Shown piece by piece: positions 1 through 9,352 of a DNA stretch of 64,000 nt. The translations under genes and the position numbers were made by a program. How positions within the stretch are numbered: position 1 is the stretch's first letter; each line of letters begins with the position of its first letter. Under the pieces are notes generated by a model that did not search any database, was not told the DNA's origin, and saw nothing but the letters and a program-made list of their open reading frames with translations. Source of the DNA: Ornithinimicrobium sediminis (GTDB taxonomy: Bacteria > Actinomycetota > Actinomycetes > Actinomycetales > Dermatophilaceae); contig NZ_JAJSDQ010000005.1 in NCBI RefSeq assembly GCF_021272345.1, forward strand, positions 1 to 64,000, written 5' to 3'.

Positions 1-99
1 GACTTCCTACATCACTACAATCACCACCGCGGCCACACCGCACTCAAGGGCGCCTCACCCGCCGACCGCGTACCCAACCTCCATGGGCAGAACAGCTAG
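1..99 (+). CDS. IS481-like transposase, C-terminal end (partial)
   Basis: Reading from base 1 gives the last 32 residues of an open frame that ends at TAG 97-99. It contains the segment LHHYNHHRGHTALKG, followed by SPADRV and a GQNS terminus. The pattern YNxxRxHxALxG..P..R is the C-terminal hallmark of DDE transposases of the IS481/IS3 supergroup, and the GQNS-type ending is more like IS481. Only the tail is in the window, so intactness cannot be judged. No clear terminal inverted repeat is seen after the stop. The element sits directly upstream of a peptide ABC transporter operon, where a substrate-binding protein gene would be expected. An IS3-family orfB is the alternative assignment. Confidence 0.7.
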   Translation, partial: DFLHHYNHHRGHTALKGASPADRVPNLHGQNS

Positions 100-113
100 G
101 CTCAGCCCACCGG

Positions 114-133
114 CGGGCGCCACGTGGCGCCCG
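114..133. repeat. 20-bp perfect palindrome between transposase and dppB
   Basis: The sequence cgggcgccacgtggcgcccg equals its own reverse complement over 20 bases and is centred on CACGTG. It lies 15 bases after the transposase stop and 23 bases before the chosen dppB start. No T-tract follows, so it is either a weak terminator for the transposase or an operator for the transporter operon. Which of these is not decidable from sequence. Confidence 0.6.
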
Positions 134-156
134 TCCCGAAGAGGGGTAGAAGTCAC

Positions 157-1674
157 GTGCTCCAGTTCATCCTCCGCCGCATCGGCATCTCGCTGTTCGT
201 CCTGTGGGCGGGATCGGTGCTGCTGTACATCCTCACGATCAACTCCGGTGACCCGCTCGAGGACCTGCGCGAGAGCCGTGCGGAGAACCGGGACCAGCTG
301 ATCGCCTCCCGCGTCGAGGCCATGAACCTCGACGAACCCTGGTACGTCCGCTACTGGATGTGGTTCACCGGCGCGAGCAAGTGCCTCGTCCTGCAGTGCG
401 ACCTGGGGACCAGCCGAGGCGGTGGCGACATCAACAGCATGCTCGTGCAGGCCGCCGGCAGCAGCCTGCGGCTGGTGACGCTGGCCACGGCGCTGGCCAT
501 CGTCCTCGGTGTCACGATGGGTGTGCTCTCGGCGATCCGCCAGTACTCCGGCTTCGACTACGCCGTGACCTTCGCCGCCTTCATCTTCTTCTCGCTCCCG
601 GTGTTCTGGGCGGCTGTGCTGCTCAAGCAGTACGGCGCGATCGGCTTCAACGACTGGATCGCCGACCCCACCGTCTCCACCGTCACGACGTTGCTCATCG
701 CCCTGGTCTTCGGGCTCACCGTGTCGGCCGTCGCCGGCGGTGACATGCAACGTCGGCTCATCAGCTTCGGCGCCACGACCGTCGTGCTCTTCGCAGTCGT
801 GACCTACTTCGACTCCGTGGGCTGGTGGCTCCGTCCCGCCCTGGGGCTCCCGCTCATCCTGCTCCTGAGCCTGGCGGCCTTCGGTCTGCTGCTGATGCTC
901 ACCTCGGGCCTGCGCAACCGCAAGGTCATCACCGCGGGGCTGGTCACCATCGCCATCGGGACCGTGCTCTACTTCGTCGTCGGCCCGATGATGGAGGACC
1001 CTTCCTGGGGCCTGGTCTTCGCGCTGGCCGCCATCTCCGTCGTGGTCGGGGTGGGCGTGGGCTTCGCGCTGGGCGGCTACGAGCGCCGGACGGCGGTCTG
1101 GGTCAGCGTCGGCACCGCCCTGGCCTTCGGAGGCTTCGTGTTCTTCGACGAGCTCCTCCGCAACTGGGGCACCTTCGTCGACAAGACCGGGAGGCCCATC
1201 TCCACGATCGGGTCGGGCACCCCCGGATTCTCCGGCAACTTCTGGGAGCAGATCTGGAACTGGGGCACCCAGCTCATCCTGCCGACCATCGTCCTGACGG
1301 TGATCTCGCTGGCGAGCTACTCGCGCTACACGCGCTCCTCGATGCTGGAGACGACGCAGCAGGACTACATCCGCACCGCTCGGTCCAAGGGACTGTCCGA
1401 CCGGGTGATCAACACCCGGCACGCGCTGCGCAACGCGCTGATCCCGATCACCACCATCGTCGCCTTCGACTTCGCGTCCCTGATCGGCGGTGCGGTCGTG
1501 ACCGAGCGGGTGTTCGGGTGGAGCGGCATGGGCGCGATGTTCCAGGCCGGGCTCGACACGGTCGACCCCAACCCGGTGATGGCCTTCTACCTCGTCACAG
1601 GCACAGCGGCGGTGCTGATGAACATGCTCGCGGACATCGCCTACGCCTCGCTCGACCCACGGATCAGGCGGTGA
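157..1674 (+). CDS. peptide ABC transporter permease, DppB/OppB family, with a large central insertion
   Basis: Inner-membrane permease subunit of a dipeptide/oligopeptide-type ABC importer, 505 aa. The start is GTG 157, giving LQFILRRIGISLFVLW, the usual DppB opening; it has a GAGGGG ribosome site at 141-146. An upstream in-frame GTG at 124 lies inside the palindrome and is less likely. The N-terminal TM helix is followed by the typical periplasmic stretch. The C-terminal part holds the EAA loop that contacts the ATPase (SKGL..RVINTRHALRNALIPI) and the VTERVFGWSGMG segment. Family members are usually 310-340 aa. Here about 190 residues (roughly 180-370) form several extra hydrophobic segments between the standard helices. 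The gene is followed after 64 bases by the partner permease. Confidence 0.88.
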   Translation: MLQFILRRIGISLFVLWAGSVLLYILTINSGDPLEDLRESRAENRDQLIASRVEAMNLDEPWYVRYWMWFTGASKCLVLQCDLGTSRGGGDINSMLVQAAGSSLRLVTLATALAIVLGVTMGVLSAIRQYSGFDYAVTFAAFIFFSLPVFWAAVLLKQYGAIGFNDWIADPTVSTVTTLLIALVFGLTVSAVAGGDMQRRLISFGATTVVLFAVVTYFDSVGWWLRPALGLPLILLLSLAAFGLLLMLTSGLRNRKVITAGLVTIAIGTVLYFVVGPMMEDPSWGLVFALAAISVVVGVGVGFALGGYERRTAVWVSVGTALAFGGFVFFDELLRNWGTFVDKTGRPISTIGSGTPGFSGNFWEQIWNWGTQLILPTIVLTVISLASYSRYTRSSMLETTQQDYIRTARSKGLSDRVINTRHALRNALIPITTIVAFDFASLIGGAVVTERVFGWSGMGAMFQAGLDTVDPNPVMAFYLVTGTAAVLMNMLADIAYASLDPRIRR

Positions 1675-1738
1675 GTGCGATGAGGCTGCCGACCACGCCC
1701 ACCGGTGCCGCCCGGACCTGCCCCCTCGGAGGTGTGCG

Positions 1739-2803
1739 ATGAACGACAACGACCGTCCCGACCAGGACCGCCCGCACCTACCCGGGTCCGGCGAGGAGCG
1801 GCTCTCGCCCTCGCCCTACCCCGGCTCGGCCGACCCCGGGTCGCCGCAGCGGGTCGACGAGCTCGAGAAGAGGTTCTCCGTCGAGAAGCAGCTGGACCTG
1901 TCGGAGAAGTCCTACAGCCAGGGCCAGCTCGTGCGGAGACGCTTCTTCCGGCACAAGGGAGCCCTGATCTCCCTCGGTGTCCTGGTGGGCATCCTCGTGC
2001 TCTCGGTGACCTCGATCGGTTGGGGGCCCGTTCCCGGCTGGTGGGGCAAGTCCTACCTCACGGGGGCGACGGTGCTCGACGGCGGCCGCCCGACGCTCAG
2101 CCTCTGGCCGCCGAGCCTGGGGGAGCACCCCTTCGGCCAGGACAACACCGGCAAGGACTACTTCGCCCTGACGATGCGCGGAGCCCAGCAGTCGCTGACC
2201 ATCGCGTTCACGGTGGGCATCCTCAGCACGCTCATCGGCACCCTGGTCGGGGCAGCGGCCGGCTACTACCGCGGCTGGGTCGAGGCGGTCCTGATGCGGA
2301 TGACCGACCTGTTCATCGTCATCCCGCTGCTCGTGCTGGCGGCGGTGGTGGCCAAGATCGCCGGTGGTGGCATCTGGGCTCTGGCGCTCGCCCTGAGCAT
2401 CCTGGTGTGGACCGGTCTGGCCCGGCTCGTGCGCGGGGAGGTGCTCTCGCTGCGGGAGCGGGAGTTCGTCACCGCCGCCGAGGCGATCGGCAGCTCGTCG
2501 GGCCGCATCATCTTCAAGCACATCCTGCCCAACACGATCGGCACGATCATCGTCAGCGCCACGCTGACGATCGCGGCGGCCATCCTGCTGGAGAGCGCGC
2601 TGAGCTTCCTCGGCTACGGCATCCTGCCGCCCGAAACCTCGCTGGGCCTGCTGATCTCGCAGTACCAGACCGCCTTCACGTCCCGTCCCTGGCTGTTCTG
2701 GTGGCCCGGCATGTTCATCCTGGCCATCGCGCTGTCCGTCAACTTCCTGGGCGACGGCCTGCGTGACGCCTTCGACCCCCGTCAGAACAGGAGCGCCGAC
2801 TGA
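1739..2803 (+). CDS. peptide ABC transporter permease, DppC/OppC family
   Basis: Second membrane subunit of the peptide-type importer, 354 aa. The ATG at 1739 has CGGAGG at 1727-1732. The roughly 65-residue cytoplasmic N-terminus is acidic and rich in P and D, followed by the first TM (LISLGVLVGILVLSV). The EHPFGQDNTGKDYF segment is the DppC-family periplasmic signature (GTDxxGRD-like). The EAA loop reads EFVTAAEAIGSSSGRIIFKH. The stop overlaps the ATPase start by one base (TGATG), indicating translational coupling. Substrate cannot be told from sequence; di- or oligopeptides are the default for the family. Confidence 0.9.
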   Translation: MNDNDRPDQDRPHLPGSGEERLSPSPYPGSADPGSPQRVDELEKRFSVEKQLDLSEKSYSQGQLVRRRFFRHKGALISLGVLVGILVLSVTSIGWGPVPGWWGKSYLTGATVLDGGRPTLSLWPPSLGEHPFGQDNTGKDYFALTMRGAQQSLTIAFTVGILSTLIGTLVGAAAGYYRGWVEAVLMRMTDLFIVIPLLVLAAVVAKIAGGGIWALALALSILVWTGLARLVRGEVLSLREREFVTAAEAIGSSSGRIIFKHILPNTIGTIIVSATLTIAAAILLESALSFLGYGILPPETSLGLLISQYQTAFTSRPWLFWWPGMFILAIALSVNFLGDGLRDAFDPRQNRSAD

Positions 2804-4557
2804 TGGCCACCGCTGTCCCAGAGATCCCCACCGTCACCAGTGACACCGGCGCGGTCCTGTCCTTCGAGGACGTGGACGTGCGGTTCAAGACCGAGTTCGG
2901 CTCGGTGCACGCCGTCAAGGGTGTGAGCCTGGACGTCAAGCCCGGGGAGGTCGTCGCCGTGGTCGGCGAGTCGGGCTCCGGCAAGTCGGTCACCGCGATG
3001 ACCGCCATGCGCCTGCTGCCCAAGAACGCCCGCATCAACGGGCACGTCGTGGTGAACGGCAAGGACGTCGGGTCGATCTCCGAGCGTGCGATGCGCAAGC
3101 TGCGCGGCAACGACATCGCCATGGTGTTCCAGGAGCCGATGACGGCGCTCAACCCCGTGCTGACCATCGGCATGCAGCTGACCGAGTCCATGGAGCTGCA
3201 CGGCCTCGCCGTGGGCAGGGACGCGGAGAAGCGTGCGATCGAGCTGCTGGAGATGGTCGGCATCCCCGAGCCCGAGCGGCGCGTGAAGCAGTACCCCCAC
3301 GAGCTCTCCGGTGGCCAGCGGCAGCGGGTCGTCATCGCGATGGCGATCAGCTGTGACCCACGAGTGATCATCGCGGACGAGCCCACCACGGCGCTCGACG
3401 TCACCGTGCAGGCCGACATCCTGGACCTGCTGCGGTCCCTGAAGGACAAGCTCAACACGGGGATCCTGCTCATCACCCACAACATGGGTGTGGTGGCCGA
3501 CATGTCCGACCGGGTCGCCGTGATGTTCAAGGGTGAGCTGGTCGAGCAGGGGACGGCACAGGAGGTGCTGCTCAACCCGCAGCACGACTACACCAAGATG
3601 CTGCTGGCCTCGGTGCCTCGTCTCGGCGCCGGGCGCGGCCAGATGGGCATCCACGTCAAGGACGACCTGGACGAGACGGGTGACCTCGCGATCGACCTGC
3701 GCAACCTGGTCATCGAGTACCAGCGTCTGGGCAAGCCTCCGTTCCGGGCGGTCGACGACGTCAGCTTCCAGGTGCGCCAGGGGGAGATCGTCGGGCTGGT
3801 CGGGGAGTCCGGGTCGGGCAAGTCGACCATCGGGCGGTGCGCCCTCGGGCTCATCCCGGCCGCAGGCGGCGAGTTCCAGCTCCTCGGGCAGGACATCACC
3901 CAGCTGAACAGGTCGCAGCTCAAGGCGGTCCGCCGGCGCATCGGCGTCATCTTCCAGGACCCGGCCGCCTCGCTGAACCCGCGGATGCCGATCGGCGAGT
4001 GCATCGCCGAGCCCATGGTGGTGCACAAGGTCGGTGACCGGCAGTCGCGCCAGGACAAGGTCTACGAGCTGCTCGAGGCGGTGCAGCTGCCCCGCGAGGT
4101 CTACAACCGCTACCCCCACGAGGTCTCCGGTGGGCAGCGTCAGCGGATCAGCGTGGCACGCGCACTCACGCTCGACCCCGAGCTGCTGGTGGCCGACGAA
4201 CCGACCTCTGCCCTGGACGTGTCGGTCCAGGCCAAGGTGCTGCGGATCTTCAGCGAGCTGCAGGAGCACTACAAGTTCGCCTGCCTGTTCATCAGCCACG
4301 ACCTGTCGGTCATCGACCTGCTCGCCCACAAGGTGGTGGTCCTGCAGAACGGCCGGGTGGTCGAGGCCGGGCCGCGCGAGGAGATCCTGCACAACCCCCA
4401 GGAGGAGTACACCCAGCGGCTCCTGGCCGCCGCCCCCGTGCCCAACCCGGTGGAGCAGCGGCAGCGACGCGAGGAGCGGCACGACCTGCTGCTCGCGCTC
4501 GGCGACGAGATCTCCGAGCTCAAGCTGGTCGGTCACGAGGACGGGTCCGGGCGCTGA
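2803..4557 (+). CDS. peptide ABC transporter ATPase, DppD-DppF fused in one chain
   Basis: Cytoplasmic energy-coupling subunit of 584 aa carrying two complete nucleotide-binding domains. NBD1 has Walker A GESGSGKS near residue 55, signature LSGGQRQR near 168 and Walker [12 protein letters not shown] near 188. NBD2 has Walker [10 protein letters not shown] near 334, signature VSGGQRQR near 440 and Walker [12 protein letters not shown] near 460. Both domains keep the Oligo_HPY-type tail ([11 protein letters not shown] and [11 protein letters not shown]). In many bacteria DppD and DppF are separate genes; the fused form is common in actinobacteria and proteobacterial Yej/Gsi-type systems. It overlaps the permease gene by one base and is followed 5 bases later by fmt. 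Confidence 0.92.
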   Translation: MATAVPEIPTVTSDTGAVLSFEDVDVRFKTEFGSVHAVKGVSLDVKPGEVVAVVGESGSGKSVTAMTAMRLLPKNARINGHVVVNGKDVGSISERAMRKLRGNDIAMVFQEPMTALNPVLTIGMQLTESMELHGLAVGRDAEKRAIELLEMVGIPEPERRVKQYPHELSGGQRQRVVIAMAISCDPRVIIADEPTTALDVTVQADILDLLRSLKDKLNTGILLITHNMGVVADMSDRVAVMFKGELVEQGTAQEVLLNPQHDYTKMLLASVPRLGAGRGQMGIHVKDDLDETGDLAIDLRNLVIEYQRLGKPPFRAVDDVSFQVRQGEIVGLVGESGSGKSTIGRCALGLIPAAGGEFQLLGQDITQLNRSQLKAVRRRIGVIFQDPAASLNPRMPIGECIAEPMVVHKVGDRQSRQDKVYELLEAVQLPREVYNRYPHEVSGGQRQRISVARALTLDPELLVADEPTSALDVSVQAKVLRIFSELQEHYKFACLFISHDLSVIDLLAHKVVVLQNGRVVEAGPREEILHNPQEEYTQRLLAAAPVPNPVEQRQRREERHDLLLALGDEISELKLVGHEDGSGR

Positions 4558-4562
4558 GCACG

Positions 4563-5507
4563 ATGCGTGTCCTCTTCGCCGGGACTCCTGAGGCGGCGGT
4601 GCCCTCGCTGCGTGCTCTGCTGGCGTCGGAGCACGAGGTCGTCGGGGTGCTCACCCGCCCGGACGCACCCAGCGGCCGCGGGCGCCGACGTGCTCCCTCG
4701 CCCGTGCGGGTGGTCGCCGAGCAGGCCGGTGTGCCGGTGCTGGCGCCCTCGACGCTCCGTGACCCCCAGGCGGGCCGGGTGCTGAGGGACCTGGCACCGG
4801 ACGTGTGTCCGGTGGTCGCCTACGGCGTGCTGGTGCCCCCCGACCTGCTGGCAGTCCCCCGCCTGGGCTGGGTCAACCTGCACTTCTCGGTGCTGCCGGC
4901 CTGGCGGGGTGCTGCTCCGGTGCAGCGCGCGATCATGGCCGGTGACACCATGACCGGGGCGACGACCTTCCTCCTCGAGGAAGGGCTGGACACCGGACCG
5001 GTCCTCGGCACCCTGACCGAGCCGGTCCGACCCACCGACACCGCCGGTGACCTGCTCGACCGGCTGGCGCACGCCGGTGCCGGCCTCCTGGTCAGCACGC
5101 TGGACGCGCTGGAGCGAGGGGAGGTCGTGCCGGTGCCGCAGCCGTCGGAGGGGGTCAGCCACGCGCCCAGGATCACCGTGGACGACGCCCTTGTCCGGTG
5201 GGGACGACCCGCGTATGCCGTGGACCGGCAGATCCGGGGCTGCACCCCGGCGCCCGGTGCCTGGACCACCTTCCGTGGCGAGCGCCTCAAGGTGCATCCG
5301 GTGGAGCTCGTCGACGACACCGCGGCCCCTCTTCCCGCCGGTGGGCTGCGGGTGGGCCGACACGAGGTGCTCGTCGGCACGGGTGCGGGACCGGTCCGGC
5401 TGGGCACGGTCCAGCCGCAGGGCAGGGCGGCAATGCCGGCGGCGGCCTGGGCCCGGGGCGCCAGACCGGGCCAGGACGAGCGTCTCGGCGAGGGCTCCGG
5501 TGGGTGA
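4563..5507 (+). CDS. fmt: methionyl-tRNA formyltransferase
   Basis: Formylates Met-tRNAfMet from 10-formyl-THF to make the initiator tRNA. 314 aa, normal length. The N-terminal Rossmann domain starts [16 protein letters not shown]. The active-site block [17 protein letters not shown] carries the catalytic Asn and His of the family, and [10 protein letters not shown] holds the conserved Asp. The C-terminal OB-like domain (about 205-314) includes the [11 protein letters not shown] motif. One substitution from the common consensus is V for L in HFSLLP. It starts 5 bases after the peptide transporter and overlaps rsmB by 8 bases, so the two translation/ribosome genes are coupled. Confidence 0.95.
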   Translation: MRVLFAGTPEAAVPSLRALLASEHEVVGVLTRPDAPSGRGRRRAPSPVRVVAEQAGVPVLAPSTLRDPQAGRVLRDLAPDVCPVVAYGVLVPPDLLAVPRLGWVNLHFSVLPAWRGAAPVQRAIMAGDTMTGATTFLLEEGLDTGPVLGTLTEPVRPTDTAGDLLDRLAHAGAGLLVSTLDALERGEVVPVPQPSEGVSHAPRITVDDALVRWGRPAYAVDRQIRGCTPAPGAWTTFRGERLKVHPVELVDDTAAPLPAGGLRVGRHEVLVGTGAGPVRLGTVQPQGRAAMPAAAWARGARPGQDERLGEGSGG

Positions 5508-6954
5508 GCGACCTCGCGGCGGCCCGCGGCGCCGGTCTGCGCAGACGCCTGCCCAGCGCCAGCGCCGTGCAGACCCGCCCCGTGACACGGCATACCGCAC
5601 CCTGCGCGCCGTCGCGGACGGTGCCTACGCCAACCTCGAGCTGCCCCAGCAGATCCGCCGCGCCGGGCTGCACGGACGGGACGCCGCCTTCACCACCGAG
5701 CTGACCTACGGGACCTTGCGCATGCAGGGCCTCTACGACGCCGTCGTCGCCCGTGCAGCCCAACGACCCGTCGACCGCATCGACGGTCCGGTCCTCGACG
5801 TGCTGCGCCTCGGTGCGCACCAGCTGCTGGCCATGCGGGTGCCCGACCATGCGGCCGTGAGCGCCACCGTCGCCGTGGCCAGGCAGCACGTCAGCCAGGG
5901 CTCCGGCGGGTTCGTCAACGCCGTCCTGCGCCGGGTCAGCGAGCGCAGCGCCGAGGACTGGGTGGAGATCGTCACCGCCGAGCTCGCGGACCCTGTCGAT
6001 CGGCTTGCCCTCCAGCACTCGCACCCGGTCTGGGTGGTGCGAGCTCTGCGCGCAGCGCTGCTCGGGCACGGGGCCGCCGACGTCGGCTCCGTCGACGAGG
6101 ACCTTGCCGCGCTGCTGCACGCCCACAACACGCCCGGGGCCCTGACCCTGGCGGCCCGTCCCGGCCTGGGAGCCGAGGAGGCCCTCCGGGCCGCAGGTGC
6201 CCAGCCCTCCGAGACCTGTGCCACAGCCTGGACCCTGGCGGCCGGTGACCCGGGCGGGCTGCCGGCCGTGCGCGACGGCCGGGCCGCGGTCCAGGACGCC
6301 GGATCGCAGCTGGTGACGGCTGCCCTGCTCGACGCCTCCCTGCAGGGAAGGGACGAGCGCTGGCTCGACCTGTGCGCAGGGCCCGGTGGAAAGGCAGGTC
6401 TGCTCGCCGCCGCCGCGCTCGCACGGGGGGCGCACCTGCAGGCCAACGAGATCAGCGAGCACCGCGCCGAGCTCGTCCGGCACACGCTGCGGGCCGCCGT
6501 CGCCGCGGGCGCGCGCGTCGAGGTCACCGTGTCGGACGGACGGATCGTGGGGGAGGAGAGCCCGGAGGCCTTCGACCGGGTGCTCGTCGACGCGCCGTGC
6601 ACCGGTCTGGGTGCGCTGCGTCGCAGGCCCGAGGCGCGCTGGCGACGCACACCGCACGACCTCACCACCCTCGGGCCGCTGCAGCGGGACCTGCTGACCT
6701 CGGCCCTGCGCGCCGTGCGTCCCGGAGGTGTCGTGGCGTACGCCACCTGTTCCCCGCACCTGGCCGAGACACGGCTGGTCGTGGCCGACGTCGTCAAACG
6801 GCTCGGCGGGGTCACGGTCGAGGACGCCCGTCCGCTGCTCCGTGACCGGGCCGGGCTGCCGCTGCCCCGCACAGGCACCGGCCCGGGCGCACAGCTGTGG
6901 TCGCACCTGCACGGCACCGACGGGATGTTCGTCGCTCTCCTGCGCCGCGACTGA
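5500..6954 (+). CDS. rsmB: 16S rRNA (cytosine-967-C5)-methyltransferase RsmB
   Basis: SAM-dependent m5C methyltransferase acting on 16S rRNA, 484 aa. The GTG at 5500 is chosen because GGCGAGGG (5487-5494) sits just upstream and because a basic, disordered N-terminus before [10 protein letters not shown] is normal for actinobacterial RsmB; the open frame runs far upstream only as a shadow of fmt. The NusB-like RNA-binding domain spans about 30-170. The methyltransferase domain shows the SAM loop [14 protein letters not shown], motif [21 protein letters not shown] with one catalytic Cys, and motif VI YATCSPH with the second Cys. Overlaps fmt by 8 bases. Confidence 0.94.
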   Translation: MGERPRGGPRRRSAQTPAQRQRRADPPRDTAYRTLRAVADGAYANLELPQQIRRAGLHGRDAAFTTELTYGTLRMQGLYDAVVARAAQRPVDRIDGPVLDVLRLGAHQLLAMRVPDHAAVSATVAVARQHVSQGSGGFVNAVLRRVSERSAEDWVEIVTAELADPVDRLALQHSHPVWVVRALRAALLGHGAADVGSVDEDLAALLHAHNTPGALTLAARPGLGAEEALRAAGAQPSETCATAWTLAAGDPGGLPAVRDGRAAVQDAGSQLVTAALLDASLQGRDERWLDLCAGPGGKAGLLAAAALARGAHLQANEISEHRAELVRHTLRAAVAAGARVEVTVSDGRIVGEESPEAFDRVLVDAPCTGLGALRRRPEARWRRTPHDLTTLGPLQRDLLTSALRAVRPGGVVAYATCSPHLAETRLVVADVVKRLGGVTVEDARPLLRDRAGLPLPRTGTGPGAQLWSHLHGTDGMFVALLRRD

Positions 6955-6970
6955 GGCGGACCCCCACGGT

Positions 6971-6976
6971 TAGGGT
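6971..6976 (+). promoter_or_regulatory. -10 box of a leaderless promoter for rpe
   Basis: TAGGGT lies 6 nt before the GTG start at 6983, the spacing at which transcription begins at or next to the start codon. No Shine-Dalgarno fits in the gap. A -35 element is not obvious. Confidence 0.55.
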
Positions 6977-6982
6977 GGCCGG

Positions 6983-7645
6983 GTGAGCCTGCAGATCTGT
7001 CCGAGCATCCTGTCCGCCGACTTCGCCAACCTCGAACGTGAGCTGCACCGGATCGCCGAGGCCGACTGGGCGCACGTCGACGTGATGGACGGCCACTTCG
7101 TGCCGAACCTCACGCTCGGCCTGCCGGTCGTCGAGGCCCTCGCCCGGGTCAGCCCGGTCCCGTTGGACTGCCACCTCATGATCGACGACCCGGACCGGTG
7201 GGCCGCGGGCTACGCCGAGGCCGGTGCCGCCTCGGTGACCTTCCACGTCGAGGCGGTCCGAGACGCCGTGGCGACAGCCCGGTCGGTCCGGGCCGCCGGC
7301 GCCCGGGCCGCCTTCGCGCTGAAACCGGGCACCCCGTTCGCCCCGTATGCCGACCTGCTGGCCGAGGTGGACATGGTGCTGGTGATGACGGTCGAGCCCG
7401 GCTTCGGCGGACAGTCGTTCATGGATGACCAGATGGCCAAGGTCCGTGAGGTCCGGCAGGCCGTCGAGCGGCGGGGTGGCCAGATCTGGGTGCAGGTCGA
7501 CGGCGGGGTGTCCGCGGACACCATCGGCCGCTGTGTCGAGGCCGGTGCCGACGTCTTCGTGGCCGGTTCGGCCGTCTACGGCGCGGAGGACGCCGGGGCC
7601 CAGGTGCGAGCCCTGCGCGACCTGGCTGCCGGTCACCGGCACTGA
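6983..7645 (+). CDS. rpe: ribulose-phosphate 3-epimerase
   Basis: Interconverts ribulose-5-P and xylulose-5-P in the pentose phosphate pathway; cytosolic TIM barrel of 220 aa. Visible motifs: [12 protein letters not shown] at the N-terminus, [15 protein letters not shown] with the catalytic Asp and metal His, [23 protein letters not shown] and [10 protein letters not shown] with the second catalytic Asp, and the phosphate-binding GSAVYG. The GTG start at 6983 has a TAGGGT box 6 nt upstream and no ribosome site, so it is probably translated from a leaderless mRNA. It follows rsmB after 28 bases. Confidence 0.95.
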   Translation: MSLQICPSILSADFANLERELHRIAEADWAHVDVMDGHFVPNLTLGLPVVEALARVSPVPLDCHLMIDDPDRWAAGYAEAGAASVTFHVEAVRDAVATARSVRAAGARAAFALKPGTPFAPYADLLAEVDMVLVMTVEPGFGGQSFMDDQMAKVREVRQAVERRGGQIWVQVDGGVSADTIGRCVEAGADVFVAGSAVYGAEDAGAQVRALRDLAAGHRH

Positions 7646-7658
7646 CCGGCACAGCACG

Positions 7659-7664
7659 TAGCCT
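7659..7664 (+). promoter_or_regulatory. -10 box of a leaderless promoter for the PH-domain gene
   Basis: TAGCCT is 6 nt before GTG 7671, with no ribosome site between. Same arrangement as the rpe promoter. Confidence 0.5.
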
Positions 7665-7670
7665 GGGCAC

Positions 7671-8126
7671 GTGACTCCTGACGCCACCGCGGCCTACGCG
7701 ACCTTCCGTCCCCGGCGCGGTGCGCTGGTGGCGAGGGTCGCAGCACTGGGCAGCCTCGTGGCCTTCGCCGTCCTGGCCTTCGTGGTGCCGGAGGGCGGAG
7801 CCGCCGGGTTCGGGCTCCCCGACCGTCTGCTGACCTTCGCCTTCGGCGTCGCGGTCGCAGCCTTCCTGTGGCGGTACGCCAGACTGCGCGCGGTGCCCAG
7901 CCGCACCGGTCTGAGGGTCGTCAACCTGGTGCGCAGCCACGACCTGGAGTGGGCGGAGATCCTCAGCGTCGGCTTCTCCGGTGGGGCCCCCTGGGTCGTC
8001 CTGGAGCTCGCGGACACCGAGGAGGTCTCGGTCATGGCGATCCAGCGCGCCGACGGTGCCTTCGCCGACAAGGAGGCGGCACGGCTGGCCGCCCTGGTGG
8101 CCCACCACGGCTCGGCTCGGAGCTGA
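7671..8126 (+). CDS. small membrane protein with bacterial PH domain
   Basis: 151 aa of unknown specific role. Two TM segments (about 22-42 and 50-68) are followed by a soluble beta-rich part with the pattern LRVVNLVRSHDLEWAEILSVGFSGGAPWVVLEL, typical of actinobacterial bPH-type (PH-domain-containing, DUF2581-like) proteins. The start is GTG 7671, fixed by the -10 box just before it. The gene converges with the FUSC gene, leaving 62 bases. Family proteins are widespread in actinobacteria near rpe/ribD loci; I infer a cytoplasm-facing PH fold anchored by a hairpin. Confidence 0.75.
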   Translation: MTPDATAAYATFRPRRGALVARVAALGSLVAFAVLAFVVPEGGAAGFGLPDRLLTFAFGVAVAAFLWRYARLRAVPSRTGLRVVNLVRSHDLEWAEILSVGFSGGAPWVVLELADTEEVSVMAIQRADGAFADKEAARLAALVAHHGSARS

Positions 8127-8188
8127 GCCGGACCCCGCCCTCCCGGGTGCTGCGCCCGTCGCCGCCGGTGAGGCGCACCGGAGGCCGC

Positions 8189-9352
8189 TCAGGTGCCGTC
8201 GGCACCGGGGCCGGGGTCGAGGTCGTCGCGGGTCTGCGGGACCCGTTGCCGGGCCTCACTCCGCGTCATGCCGGTGAGCACGAGCAGGTCGACGACCGTG
8301 GACCGCACCTGGGCGCGCATCACCTCGGAGGACAGCCCCGCCCCACTGCGGCTCCAGGTCGAGGCGCGGGCGAGGTGCACCAGGTCCTCGCGGGCCTCCT
8401 CCGCGCTGCGGCCGGCAGCGAGCTCGTCAGCGATGTGCTGGGTGGCCATGGCGAGCTCGTCGACCATGTCGACGTAGGAGTCGGGCACGCGTTCCCCGTC
8501 GCTCAGGGCCACCTCGGCACGGCGCACCAGGACCCGGACGTTGCGGATCGCCAGGTCCAGCGGCTCCAGCACCGCACCGATGGCGAGCAGACCCGAGCGG
8601 TGCTGGCGGCGCAGCGGGGCCAGCCGGGCCACCGCGAGGCCCTCGGTGGCCGCCTCGGTGAGCTCCTCCATTTCGGAGTGCAGGCCGCGGGCGGCGCTGA
8701 GCGCCTCCCTCGCACGGTGGACGTCACGCTCGCGCAGCGCCTCGGCCGTGTTGCCCAGGGCCGACGCGAGGTGCGCGACCACCGCGATGGCACGCTCCCG
8801 GGGTCTGCGGACCGTCGACGTGCCGGGAGCGACCACAGCGATCACCAGGGCCACGCCACCGCCGACCAGTGCGTCGACCCACCGGCTCAGCGCCTCCCCG
8901 TCGCCGGCGACCAGCGTCGCGACGATGACGCCCTGGATGCCGGCCTGCAGCATGAGCAGCTGCCCGGCGCCGGCGAGGACCGCCAGGGACATCGCGATGA
9001 ACGAGACGGCCGCGATCTGCCACACACCGCTGCCGAACAGCTGCACGAAGAGGTCACCGACGAAGACGCCGATGGCCACGCCGATGGTCAGCTCGATCAC
9101 CCGGCGGACCCTGTTGTCGTAGGTCAGGCCGAGGCAGACCATGGCGGTGACCGGGGCGAAGAAGGGCAGGGGGTGGCCGAGCACGGTGCTCGCCACCCAC
9201 CAGGCCAGGGCCGCGCCGACCGCCGCCTGCGCGATCATCCACGACCGGTCGCGCAGCCGGCCCAGACGCAGCCGTAGGGAACGGGCGGTCACCAGGAGAC
9301 CGGCCCGCTGCCGCACGCGTCCTGTCAGGGGCGTCCCGGTGGTGTCAGCCAC
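8189..9352 (-). CDS. FUSC-family / aromatic-acid-exporter-like membrane protein
   Basis: 387 aa. The N-terminal half has paired hydrophobic helices (WMIAQAAVGAALAWWVAS, PFFAPVTAMVCLGLTY, VIELTIGVAIGVFVGDLF and further ones). The TYDNRVRRVIEL and PFFAPVTAMV segments are typical of FUSC/ArAE proteins. The C-terminal half (about 200-387) is a helical, charged cytoplasmic domain. The GTG start at 9352 gives an 8-base overlap with the upstream kinase gene; the longer open frame is not needed. It is the last gene of a three-gene minus-strand run. Substrate unknown; efflux of organic acids is the family expectation only. Confidence 0.75.
   Translation of the reverse strand: MADTTGTPLTGRVRQRAGLLVTARSLRLRLGRLRDRSWMIAQAAVGAALAWWVASTVLGHPLPFFAPVTAMVCLGLTYDNRVRRVIELTIGVAIGVFVGDLFVQLFGSGVWQIAAVSFIAMSLAVLAGAGQLLMLQAGIQGVIVATLVAGDGEALSRWVDALVGGGVALVIAVVAPGTSTVRRPRERAIAVVAHLASALGNTAEALRERDVHRAREALSAARGLHSEMEELTEAATEGLAVARLAPLRRQHRSGLLAIGAVLEPLDLAIRNVRVLVRRAEVALSDGERVPDSYVDMVDELAMATQHIADELAAGRSAEEAREDLVHLARASTWSRSGAGLSSEVMRAQVRSTVVDLLVLTGMTRSEARQRVPQTRDDLDPGPGADGT

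Noticed and set aside
5047..5499. Upstream extension of the rsmB frame
   Set aside because: Lies wholly inside fmt in another frame. GTG 5500 with its own ribosome site gives the normal length.
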